Source: UBA1127 sp965116355
Lineage (GTDB): Bacteria > Chloroflexota > Dehalococcoidia > Lucifugimonadales > UBA1127
NCBI GenBank assembly: GCA_965116355.1
Contig: OZ220679.1
Coordinates: 2,294,001-2,358,000, forward strand
Direction: 5' to 3'
Length of the DNA stretch: 64,000 nt
Shown in pieces: positions 8,542-16,895 of the stretch (the stretch's first letter is position 1; each line of letters begins with the position of its first letter). Below the pieces are notes generated by a model. It ran no database searches. It was given only the letters and a program-made list of their open reading frames with translations, and was not told where the DNA came from. Both the position numbers and the translations under genes were made by a program.

Positions 8542-9069
8542 CTAGACTTCATCCACTCTCAGGTTGTGAGGACCGCTTTGCCGCGCATCGTCCTGCAGTC
8601 CGCGCCGGCCTGAAGTCATAGCGACGACATCATGGTCCAAGTACTCACGAATCAACTCGTTGGCCTGGTGAATGGCTTGGTCCAGCGCGTTGCGCGCCGA
8701 TTCCGGTTGGGCATGGCTGACTTGAAACCCCAGCCATTGCTCCGACTGTTCCGGGTCGTCCTGCACTATCAATTGGACTTTCTTCCAGTCCCGGGCCAGC
8801 TGCCGCAACCGCTGCAGCACCCGGTCCCATTGGCTGGGTCTGGTCACCAGGCACAGGACGTAGGCCGTTCCTCCAGTGATCTCCCACCAGTCCGGAAACT
8901 CCGGGTGACCCTCGCAGGAAGAGAGAGTTTCCACCAGATCCGTCTGGTTCAGCGTCCACACCAACTCCCTGACCCCCGGCTCCAACTGGTCGTAGTCCAG
9001 AAACCAGGGGTGCATCACCTGGACATCAGAGAACGTCGGACGGAGCACCGCTTGTTTGAACCACCACAT
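8542..9069 (-). CDS. Hypothetical protein with SSCEGHP motif
   Basis: A 175-residue protein rich in Trp and acidic residues, beginning MWWFKQAVLRPTF. It contains VETLSSCEGHPEF, reminiscent of the 'SCEGH' motif seen in assorted uncharacterised proteins where Cys and His sit in a possible active or metal site, followed by strand-helix segments (AYVLCLVTRP, WKKVQLIVQDD) typical of a small alpha/beta domain. No signal peptide or membrane segment is visible. It ends 36 bases before the small gene at 8505-8320 and could share its transcript. Function is not recognised. Confidence 0.6.
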   Translation of the reverse strand: MWWFKQAVLRPTFSDVQVMHPWFLDYDQLEPGVRELVWTLNQTDLVETLSSCEGHPEFPDWWEITGGTAYVLCLVTRPSQWDRVLQRLRQLARDWKKVQLIVQDDPEQSEQWLGFQVSHAQPESARNALDQAIHQANELIREYLDHDVVAMTSGRRGLQDDARQSGPHNLRVDEV

Positions 9070-9449
9070 AAAGCCTCCGGGCCCTCAATCTCAGGCACCT
9101 GCAGGGCCACTCCCGCCTCAGGAGCAAGGTGGACGGTGCGATACACCGCTTTCCTTCTCACCGAAGGGGGTATCTTCACTGAACGATTCAATTGTGAAGC
9201 CCCCTGCTTCCGCGCCAGGAGATCGCCTATCGCTCTTCCATGAAGAGTGACCAAACACCGGGGTTCCCAGTGAAACCATCAAGTATAGGCGTGATGTTGT
9301 GAAACACTGAAATGATACTTTATCTCATATCTTAACTTTGTAATGCAGCGGATATGTCTATTCAAGCGAGATAAGATATCAATTAGAGACGGGAGTGTCA
9401 ACACCAGTAATTGCCTCTTCCCGGAGGATGCATCTTCTGTCTTCGGACG
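9070..9449. other. AT-richer intergenic stretch
   Basis: No convincing gene. The section from about 9290 to 9390 is clearly richer in A and T than its surroundings and contains a TTATCTC/GAGATAA inverted repeat (9320-9326 and 9368-9374). It could hold a promoter for the minus-strand gene at 9069, but no clear box pair is seen. Confidence 0.35.
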
Positions 9450-9935
9450 TCAGGTCCAGGGGATGGCTGGCCCTCCAGGAAGACCAATGGCTTTGGTCGC
9501 TGCGAGAACCCCTTTGGCCGGTGACACGGAGATGCTGACCTCGGAGATAGGCTGCACTTGGAAGATGCGTTTGCCGTCCAAGGCAGACGTTCGCCTCGGT
9601 GAGAATTCCAGGCGAAGAGTTCACAGCTCGGCCTTACACGGCGCACCGAGACGTGTCGCTCCGCGAACCGCGTTCAGGGGGATCTCTGCAAAGTCTCATC
9701 GCCGTGCAGGTTCTCGTCCGGCACGGAAATGGAGCGGGCGATGACAGCCCTTCCGGGCCTGAGCAACTCGCTCACCACCTGAGCGACGATGTCGACTGAG
9801 GCCAGCATCACCGGCGGCTCCAGCCCGGCGCCCACCAATGTGACACGGTCAAGGCGCCTTCGGACGAGCCGCCGGTGATGTGCGGGTCCAAGGCTCGCTT
9901 ACGCAGTTGCTCCAGTGCGGCCGGCGGCCCTCGAG
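9450..9935 (-). pseudogene. Frameshifted gene remnant of unknown family
   Basis: On the minus strand, protein-like sequence runs through changing frames. It begins LRKRALDPHITGGSSEGAL (about 9840-9900), shifts to DRVTLVGAGLEPPVMLASVD and VVSELLRPGRAVIARSISV (about 9690-9840), and after another shift and an internal stop continues as ALDGKRIFQVQPISEVSISV, ending at a stop at 9450-9452. The segments read as one protein of about 150 residues if two or three frameshifts are repaired. I do not recognise the family, and no start codon region is obvious. Confidence 0.45.
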
Positions 9936-9969
9936 CTCAGGACGGCCGCCGGCAATTCCTGGGTCGTGA

Positions 9970-10650
9970 CTACTGCCACAGGTCGGGGTCGGGCCGGTTC
10001 ATCAGTCCGAGGCCCAGGTATCCGTACCAGATGACCAGCAGCACGTAGAAGCTCCGGGCCAGGGAGATGAAGGTGTCGCGGCTGTCGTTGTCGAGGATGG
10101 CCACCATGAAGAAGACCATGACGGCCAGGCTGACGAGGGCAGCCACGAGGGAGATTATTCGGTTGTAGTCGTCCCTCGTGGAGAGGCCCAAGGCGAAGAT
10201 GGCGCCGCCAAAGCCGAGCGCAATCCCGCCGGCGTAGACGAGAGCGGAGCCGGCGTAGTAGACGGGAACGCTTCCCGCGATCTGTTCGCTGGATTGGGCA
10301 TCGGCCAGAATGAAGTCCATACCGCCGGACAGGATCCAGCCGGTCAGTCCGACGAATATCATGAAGAAGCCCATTTGGACCAATGCCTTGCCGTTGCCCT
10401 GCAAGGTGACGTTCCGCATCAGCGCGTACAGGCCGGAGAGGATCAGGGACAGGCCAAGGATTATCCCGATGTTGGTTACGTTGGTCAGCTCGGGGTTGCC
10501 ACCCCGCGCCGTTATGGAGCCAACAGCGTCGGACACCTTGGCGCTGTCGATCAGCAGCCCGCCCGGCTCCAAGAGAAAGAAGACGAAGGCGATTATTGGC
10601 CCGAATATGAGTGACAGCCCCGCCAACCGGTTCACGGATATTGTGCCCAT
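9970..10650 (-). CDS. Six-helix integral membrane protein, unknown
   Basis: A 226-residue protein with about six hydrophobic segments: LAGLSLIFGPIIAFVFFLL, IGIILGLSLILSGLYAL, MGFFMIFVGLTGWILS, YAGSALVYAGGIALGF, IISLVAALVSLAVMVFF and FYVLLVIWYGYLGLGL. It is basic and short-tailed, with no enzyme motif, and resembles the loose group of multi-pass proteins annotated as DUF4386-like or hypothetical. The ATG at 10650 is chosen over one 26 codons upstream because AAGGAGG lies seven bases before it. It stands alone. Confidence 0.75.
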   Translation of the reverse strand: MGTISVNRLAGLSLIFGPIIAFVFFLLEPGGLLIDSAKVSDAVGSITARGGNPELTNVTNIGIILGLSLILSGLYALMRNVTLQGNGKALVQMGFFMIFVGLTGWILSGGMDFILADAQSSEQIAGSVPVYYAGSALVYAGGIALGFGGAIFALGLSTRDDYNRIISLVAALVSLAVMVFFMVAILDNDSRDTFISLARSFYVLLVIWYGYLGLGLMNRPDPDLWQ

Positions 10651-11183
10651 GTTTGGACCTCCTTCATGCAATGCGATTCCTTGGCTCAATCCCTCCCAGC
10701 GCACATCCTGACGCCTAAGATGGGGCATTGCAACAGGAAAATGACCTGTCCAAACGGCAATCTCGTTCGCTGAGTTGGTCCCGTGGAGAGAGGATGCCCG
10801 GCCGGACTTGCAGCGCAGATCTGGAACTCCCGCTGGATAGCCGACAGGACGGCATGCATGAACGCACCTCGATGCGCAGGCCTGTCGTCAGTTATCGGCG
10901 TATGTGGTTGCCTTGCTTCGGACAGGCGTCTGAGCCGGGCGTGGGGCGTGCGGCCCAAAGCGTGCACATTGAGCGAAATTAGTACCTGCAATTCGTATTG
11001 CTATATTCATCATCCGCAGGACATCAAGGCTCTGGTTCCTGTCTGAGATTCTCCCTATAGCCTATATTTATTGCTTTTGACGATTCAAGGAATTACATGT
11101 AGGATGGCAAGTGACGCCACGGCTGTTAATTCAGGGCAAACATTGGTTGTTTCAGCGTCCGAGAAACTTGGGGGGAGTGAGCG
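10651..11183. other. Intergenic region without a recognisable gene
   Basis: About 530 bases between divergent genes. Open frames here have poor composition and no ribosome binding site. AT-rich patches lie around 10975-11010 and 11050-11100 (for example CCTATATTTATTGC) and may hold promoters for the small gene starting at 11184. Confidence 0.4.
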
Positions 11184-11480
11184 ATGCCGAGGTTTGAGAC
11201 CCTACCGGTAGACGAAGCCCAATTCAACAGCATGACGAGCAAGCGGGCCAGGATTATGAGAGAGTACATGGCGTTCATCGAACAGGTGCCGGAGGGTCAC
11301 GCGGGAAAGCTCGATCCCGCGGAGGGCGAGACGACGAACGCCGTCCGCCGCAGGCTTGGCGCGGCTGCGTCGGCCCTCGGCAAGGCGCTGACGATTCGGA
11401 GGGTGGAAAACTCCGTCTACTTCTGGACCGCCACCGGCAATGGCCGCAGGCGGGGACGGAGAGCGGCTGAAGCGCATTAG
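11184..11480 (+). CDS. Small basic protein, hypothetical
   Basis: A 98-residue protein with a GGGGGAG ribosome binding site before its ATG. The central part (SKRARIMREYMAFIEQV, then AVRRRLGAAASALGKALTI) is predicted helical, followed by a strand RRVENSVYFWT and a strongly basic tail GNGRRRGRRAAEAH that could contact nucleic acid. It resembles small proteins that recur in environmental Chloroflexota, but I cannot name a family. It is followed 171 bases later by the NCS2 permease gene on the same strand. Confidence 0.6.
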   Translation: MPRFETLPVDEAQFNSMTSKRARIMREYMAFIEQVPEGHAGKLDPAEGETTNAVRRRLGAAASALGKALTIRRVENSVYFWTATGNGRRRGRRAAEAH

Positions 11481-11651
11481 GGAGCACTTTTGCCTCGTTC
11501 ATTGAGGTGCGGCTGAGATTCTCGACTGACCGAGCAGCAGGCGCACCACGCGAAACCGGTACGAAGTGCATGTGTAAAACGTTCTAGCCGCCAGGTAGTT
11601 TGTGCTATTGTGTTCGGCGAACGCCCGTGATTCTGCTGGGAAGCGGCGGAG

Positions 11652-13430
11652 GTGCGAGTCACGGCTACGCCAGCACGCAACCCGAAATTCGAAGCGCATG
11701 AACGCCCACCGCTTTTGACGTCCCTCGGATTGGGCGCGCAGTTCAGCCTCATGGCCACGGCAACGCTGCTGGTCACGCCGGTCATCGTGGCGAACGAGTC
11801 CGGGCAGGGCGAGGACTATCTCACCTGGGTGGTCTTCGCGTCCCTTGTGGTCGTGGGGATCTCCACACTGCTGCAGGTGAAGCGCATCGGGCCGCTGGGC
11901 GCCGGCGCGGTACTGCCAATGTTCACGGCGGCCGTCTCGATTCCCTTCTGCATTACAGCGGCCAAAGAGGGCGGCCCCGCGGCGCTCTCCACGTTGGTGC
12001 TGGCCGCCGCCATTGTGCAACTCATCATCTCCCGCTGGCTGTTCATCCTGCGACGCGTCGTCACGCCCACGGTCGGGGGCATTGTCGTGCTCATCCTCTC
12101 GATAACGCTGGCGTCCGTGGTGTTTCACCTGCTGGACACGGCGGCGCAGGAGGACCCGGTCTCGGCGCTGGTCCCGGGCCTTGTGACGCTGGCGGTCGTG
12201 GCGGCGATAACTTTGCGCGGCGCGGCGCTTCTTCGGCTGTGGGGCCCGGTCATCGGCATCGTGGCGGGCACGGCCACGGCGGCGGCGATGGGCGTGTACG
12301 ACCCGGCTCGCGTGGTGGACGCCGCATGGGTGGGCGTGCCCGCGTCTGCGCCGGGGCTGGCGTTCGACTTCGGCATAACGTTCTGGACGCTGCTGCCCTC
12401 CTTCCTCTTCCTGGGCGTCATCTTCTCGATTCACACGAACGGCGAGTCCATCGCGATGCAGCGCGTGGCGTGGCGCGATGACCGTGCAGTCGACTTCAAG
12501 GAAGTGCAGAGGTCGCTGGCGAGCGGCGGGATCAGCAACCTCCTCGCGGGCCTTGGGAGCACCGCGCCGAACATCATCAACTCGGGCATCATCGCGTTCA
12601 CGCGGACCACCGGAGTAGCATCGCGCTCGGTCGGGTACAGCATCGGCATCATCTTTCTGGCGCTGGCATTCACGCCGAAGTTTTCGGCGCTGTTCAGCAC
12701 GATTCCGGGGCCGGTGATGGCGGGGTACCTCATGCTGGTCTGCGGCACGCTCTTCGTGGACGGGGCGCGGACGGTGATCCTCAATGAACCAAACCGCGAA
12801 AAGGTGGTTGCCGGCGGCATCTGCTTCTGGATCGGCGCGGCGTTCCAATTCGGGCTGATCACGCTGCCGGACGTCGGGCCGGTGGTTGGCGGGCTGTTCA
12901 AGAGCGGGATCACGACGGGCGGGTTCGCCGCAATTCTGATGATCCTCTACCTGGAACTCACAAATCCGCGCAGGATGCGCTTTCAATCCCGGCTGGATGT
13001 GGAGTCACTGCCGGAACTGAACGAATTCATCGATAAATTTGCCGCCAGACGCAGGTGGAACACGGCGATGCGGGACCGACTTTCGGCCGTGGCGGAGGAA
13101 ACGCTGCTGACGCTCTCGCCGTTGGACCTGACCGGCGAGAAGCAGCCTCGACAGGCGGAGGCGACCACCGATGAGGAGCGGCGATTGGTGGTGGTCGCGT
13201 CGAGCGAGGGGCAGTCGGCCGACCTGGAGTTCATAGCGGGGCCGAGCGGCGACCTGAACATCGAGGACCGGATCCGGCAGCTCCAGCAGCACGATGCGGA
13301 CTCGGTCGTGGAGAACGAGACGTCGCTGGTGCTGCTGCGGGCGTATGCGGCGTCCGTGCGGCACCAGCAGTTCCACGGCACGGACATCATCACCGTTCGG
13401 GTGAACCAACCGAGCGTCACGAACACGTAG
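11652..13430 (+). CDS. NCS2-type nucleobase permease with extra C-terminal cytoplasmic domain
   Basis: A 592-residue protein from a GTG start. Residues about 25-440 hold 12-14 hydrophobic segments with NCS2 (xanthine/uracil permease) features, including the FSIHTNGESIAMQRVAWRD region corresponding to the substrate-binding helix, and GLGSTAPNIINSGIIAFTRTTG. After the last helix comes about 150 hydrophilic residues: a helix ending RLSAVAEETLLTL, then RLVVVASSEGQSADLEFIAG, SLVLLRAYAASVRHQQFHG and TDIITVRV. That order resembles an RsbW-like GHKL fold, though nucleotide-binding residues are not clearly kept. NCS2 permeases import purines or pyrimidines with protons or sodium; ordinary members end soon after the last helix. 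Confidence 0.85.
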   Translation: MRVTATPARNPKFEAHERPPLLTSLGLGAQFSLMATATLLVTPVIVANESGQGEDYLTWVVFASLVVVGISTLLQVKRIGPLGAGAVLPMFTAAVSIPFCITAAKEGGPAALSTLVLAAAIVQLIISRWLFILRRVVTPTVGGIVVLILSITLASVVFHLLDTAAQEDPVSALVPGLVTLAVVAAITLRGAALLRLWGPVIGIVAGTATAAAMGVYDPARVVDAAWVGVPASAPGLAFDFGITFWTLLPSFLFLGVIFSIHTNGESIAMQRVAWRDDRAVDFKEVQRSLASGGISNLLAGLGSTAPNIINSGIIAFTRTTGVASRSVGYSIGIIFLALAFTPKFSALFSTIPGPVMAGYLMLVCGTLFVDGARTVILNEPNREKVVAGGICFWIGAAFQFGLITLPDVGPVVGGLFKSGITTGGFAAILMILYLELTNPRRMRFQSRLDVESLPELNEFIDKFAARRRWNTAMRDRLSAVAEETLLTLSPLDLTGEKQPRQAEATTDEERRLVVVASSEGQSADLEFIAGPSGDLNIEDRIRQLQQHDADSVVENETSLVLLRAYAASVRHQQFHGTDIITVRVNQPSVTNT

Positions 13431-13629
13431 GCGCGCCGGGGCCAAAGCTGCCATCCTCGCCTCGCCGACCCGCCGGCGGCCTCGCTACGGATGGCGCGAG
13501 ATTTCCAGCGAAACGAGGGCTGGCGGTTGCCTGCCCGCGCCTGTAGCATAACGCCAAGTGAGAGTGTCCGCGGGCATCGGACTTCGGGCTTTCGCTAGCC
13601 GCATCACCCAGGCAGGTGGGAATGTCCCG

Positions 13630-15243
13630 ATGATGGAATACAAGGTGCCCCGCAACTATTCCGTGCACGTGCTGACGGCATTGGCGTTTCTGTTTGTCGC
13701 AGGGTTTGCCGCAGTGGCCTACTTCCGGTTCAGCGACGAGCCGTTGACCGGAGACACGCTGACTTCGACAGCGCCGGCTGCCGTCGAGGTTGCGCAGAGC
13801 TCGAACGGGCAGCCGGCCGCTGCGGCTGCGGGCGCCGCCGTAGCGCCAGCGAATCAGACTGCGCCAATCCAAGACACGCTTATCGCTTCCACGGCGACGT
13901 GGGAGAGCCTTCCGGCGTCCACGAGGCTCGCGCTTTCGAAGCGATCGCTGGCTGACCGCATCCTCGCGCTGCCCTGGGTGGAGGACGGCGTCAGCGCGGA
14001 GGAGCAGGCGGAAGTCGACCGGCTGGTGGCGATGGAGCTGGCGTTTGGCTGGGAGGGCGACCCGGCGCTAGTGGGGAAGGAGTGGGTGGTTGACGGCCTC
14101 GACGAGGACGAGCGGTCAACCGTCGCGCTGCTGGAGTCGCTGGCAGTGGAATCCGAAGCGGGTGGCCGGGTGTTCCGGCTCGCGTTTCTTGACTCGCTGG
14201 AGGAGACGGACAAGCCGAGCCTGGACTTCCTAACGAGCCTGTCGAGAACGGACTACGGGCTTCGTCTGCTGGGCGTGATCGTCGACAAGGGGTGGGTGAG
14301 CGACGGCCTCGGGGCAACGGAGCTGGCCGTCCTGAGGACGTTGCACTCGCTGGAGGACAAGGCAGAGGACGAGGCGATCCTGATTGCCGGCATGGCGCTC
14401 CTGGACTCGGTGGAGTCCGACGACCTGCCTGCGGTGCAACTCCTGGCGAGCGTCGGCACCCGCGACCAGCCGCTGCTTTCGAGGTTGCTGCAGAAGACTT
14501 GGGTGCAAGACGGATTCGACGCGGAGGAGGCCCGCGTCGTCACGTCGCTGGGATCGCTGGCCGGGCAGGACCGGGTGAGCGCGCTGGCGATCGCGACCAT
14601 GCCCTTCCTCGACGAGGTTGAGCATGGGGACGCGGAGTCGGCTCGCTTCCTGGCGGACCTGAGCCTCCGCCGTCCCGAGGTATTTCGCGCGACGGAGGAC
14701 AGGGTATGGGTGCGCGATGGCATCGATGCGCTCGACGTGAAGGTGCTCGACTTTCTGGACTCACTGGCAGACACCAGCATCGAGAGCGCCCTGTTCGTTG
14801 CGGCGCTACCGTTCCTTGAGACGCTCGAACCGGCTGACGCGGAGACTGCGTTCGTGTTGTCGGGCCTGGGGGCGCGGCACCCGGCGTTGTTTGGAGAGGC
14901 GCTGGGGAGGACGTGGGTGCGCGACGGCATCGACGAGGCGGAGGCGTTGCTGGTCAGGGAAATGGAGCTGATGCAGGACAGGCAGGTGGCTACTCGACGG
15001 TGGATTGTGGCAGACCGCAACGGCGGAGGCGACAGGCCGTTCCTCCGGGGAAGCCTGGGACGCCGCTTCGACAGCGACGAAAACAGCGTCATCAGCTACT
15101 ACGAGGCCGTCGCGGCTGCGGAGGCGCACCTTCGCGATGAGCTGAGCGGCGGGGATTTTGAGCAGATCGCCTCGCTGTACCTCTTCGCGGATGGCCTGGT
15201 CGGCGTGCCTACGGCGTTGGAGCTGGCGGCGGTACAAGGTTGA
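13630..15243 (+). CDS. Membrane-anchored WVxDG tandem-repeat protein
   Basis: A 537-residue protein from ATG 13630 (a GTG at 13558 in the same frame would add 24 residues). It has a short basic N-terminus, one transmembrane helix (VLTALAFLFVAGFAAVAYF), a low-complexity Ala/Pro/Gln linker and then five to six degenerate repeats of about 62-65 residues. Each has a W[VE]xDGxxxxE turn, a helix of type VxxLxSLA, a second helix containing F[LV]DSLE or PFLETLE, and a third with LxxLSxRxP. Clear copies start near WVEDGVSAEE, WVVDGLDEDE, WVSDGLGATE, WVQDGFDAEE, WVRDGIDALD and WVRDGIDEAE. The domain is probably extracytoplasmic and all-helical. No catalytic residues are recognised. Confidence 0.8.
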   Translation: MMEYKVPRNYSVHVLTALAFLFVAGFAAVAYFRFSDEPLTGDTLTSTAPAAVEVAQSSNGQPAAAAAGAAVAPANQTAPIQDTLIASTATWESLPASTRLALSKRSLADRILALPWVEDGVSAEEQAEVDRLVAMELAFGWEGDPALVGKEWVVDGLDEDERSTVALLESLAVESEAGGRVFRLAFLDSLEETDKPSLDFLTSLSRTDYGLRLLGVIVDKGWVSDGLGATELAVLRTLHSLEDKAEDEAILIAGMALLDSVESDDLPAVQLLASVGTRDQPLLSRLLQKTWVQDGFDAEEARVVTSLGSLAGQDRVSALAIATMPFLDEVEHGDAESARFLADLSLRRPEVFRATEDRVWVRDGIDALDVKVLDFLDSLADTSIESALFVAALPFLETLEPADAETAFVLSGLGARHPALFGEALGRTWVRDGIDEAEALLVREMELMQDRQVATRRWIVADRNGGGDRPFLRGSLGRRFDSDENSVISYYEAVAAAEAHLRDELSGGDFEQIASLYLFADGLVGVPTALELAAVQG

Positions 15244-15372
15244 GTGTTCGCCGACGCCTGGCGCGTTGTTTCACGACCCTTCGCTGAGGTGGATGCTGTC
15301 GCGCGCGTGACGGGCTTCGTATAATTCGGGCAGGCGCCGCTTGTGCCGTCGATGCTAAATGTGAGGTGCACC

Positions 15373-16851
15373 GTGTGGTTTGTGCCCAAAGTGATGAGCA
15401 CGCAACATCCCGACAACGCCACTCCCGCGCCCTTCGCCGATGAGGAAGGCGTCCTGAAGGGCGAGGGGGAGGTGGACGAGGCCGCCGAGATCTTTGCGCT
15501 CGGCTGCAACGAGCAGATGTGGGACTCCGAGGGCAAGGAGGCGGACAACCACGTTGTGCAGAAGCTGCTGACGGGGTACGCGGACTTCTTCCAGCAAGAG
15601 CGTCGGCTGGGGCATGACGTGATCCTGACGCTGCGCGTGCCCAACCCCTCGGTGGAGCGGGACATGCGGAAGTCTATGGTGGAGGCGCTGCAGAGCGTGC
15701 CCTCAGCGTGGGACGTTGCCAACGGCTTCTACCCGGACATGGACGACGAGAACGCACCCATCCAGGAGGTCATCCTGCCGTTCACGACGAGCGCGCAGGA
15801 GCTCCGGCTCGTCGAGGCGTACTACCGGCAGATCATCGTGGGGCAGGAGCAGCACGCGCTGCCGGGCGGGCGGACGATCCAGGACTGGATCGGAGAGTTC
15901 TCGCCGAAGCGTATCCGGATGATCCCCTTGGTCGAGGACCGGGACAACATGCTGCGTAGCGACGCGATCGTCGAGGAGTACCTGTATGGGCGGGAGGTGC
16001 CGTACCAGCGGGTGTTCCTGGCGCGGAGCGACCCGGCTCTCAACTACGGCATCGTCGGGGCGGAGCTCATCCTCAAGGTGGCGCTGCAACGGCTGCACCG
16101 GCTGGAGGGGCGGCTGGGCATCCCGATGTACCCGATCATCGGGGCAGGGTCGGCGCCCTTCCGCGGGCATCTGAACCCGCTGAACATCGACCGCTCGTTC
16201 GTGGAGTACCCGAGCGCGCAAACGGTGACGGTGCAGTCGGCGTTCAAGTACGACTACGACCGGGACACGGTGCGCGAGTCCATCGCGCTGCTGCGGGCGC
16301 ACACGCGCCGCGAGCCCCGGCCCATCGACGAGGACAGGGCGATTTCACTCATCGCCAAGGCGTCGGCGGGGTACCAGAAGCGGGTGGTGGAACTGACCAA
16401 CGTGATCGCCGCGGCGTCCGCCCACGTGCCTCGGCGGCGGGAGCGCAAGATGCACGTGGGGCTGTTCGGCTACGGGCGCTCGCTGGACGGCGTGGGTGGG
16501 GCGACGCTGCCGCGGGCCATCGGCTTTGCGGCGTCGCTGTACTCGATCGGCGTGCCGCCGGACCTGCTGGGGCTGAGCGCGTTTGACGAGGACGACTGGG
16601 CGTTCATTCGCGACAGCTACCCGAGCGTCGACGAGGACCTGCGGGCGGCGCTTCGGTACACGAACGAGCGGCACGTGCGGGAGCTGCTGGGCGAGGACTC
16701 GATGAACGTCGTCGCGCGGTTCACGGACGAGGTGGACCGCATCCACGAGGGTCTGACGAGCGCGATCTGGGCGGCCATCAAGGACGAGTCGCGGGTGCAG
16801 GTGCGGCCCTACGTGGAGCAGGCCGCGAAGCTGCGCCGGTACCTCGGCTAA
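15373..16851 (+). CDS. ppcA: Phosphoenolpyruvate carboxylase, archaeal type
   Basis: A 492-residue protein with the archaeal-type PEPC hallmark KVMSTQHPDN at the N-terminus, and later PFTTSAQELRLVEAYYR, KRIRMIPLVED, YPIIGAGSAPFRGHL and VGLFGYGRSL. It converts PEP plus bicarbonate to oxaloacetate, refilling the TCA cycle. It is about half the length of the ordinary bacterial enzyme (roughly 880-1000 residues) and unrelated in most regulatory parts. The GTG at 15373 is preferred because GAGG lies six bases upstream and the product starts like archaeal enzymes; in-frame starts at 15352 and 15343 exist. The Rieske gene follows after 44 bases. Confidence 0.9.
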   Translation: MWFVPKVMSTQHPDNATPAPFADEEGVLKGEGEVDEAAEIFALGCNEQMWDSEGKEADNHVVQKLLTGYADFFQQERRLGHDVILTLRVPNPSVERDMRKSMVEALQSVPSAWDVANGFYPDMDDENAPIQEVILPFTTSAQELRLVEAYYRQIIVGQEQHALPGGRTIQDWIGEFSPKRIRMIPLVEDRDNMLRSDAIVEEYLYGREVPYQRVFLARSDPALNYGIVGAELILKVALQRLHRLEGRLGIPMYPIIGAGSAPFRGHLNPLNIDRSFVEYPSAQTVTVQSAFKYDYDRDTVRESIALLRAHTRREPRPIDEDRAISLIAKASAGYQKRVVELTNVIAAASAHVPRRRERKMHVGLFGYGRSLDGVGGATLPRAIGFAASLYSIGVPPDLLGLSAFDEDDWAFIRDSYPSVDEDLRAALRYTNERHVRELLGEDSMNVVARFTDEVDRIHEGLTSAIWAAIKDESRVQVRPYVEQAAKLRRYLG

Positions 16852-16895
16852 CGGCCGAGCCGGCCGCGGGAGGACGCCGCGGCAAGGAGGCGCCA

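Noticed and set aside
9343..9744. Plus-strand frame of 133 codons
   Set aside because: Starts in an AT-rich area without a ribosome binding site; the opposite strand shows better protein-like sequence, although frameshifted.
11499..12986. Minus-strand frame of 495 codons opposite the NCS2 permease
   Set aside because: Rich in Arg, His and Asp with no hydrophobic core; an antisense shadow.
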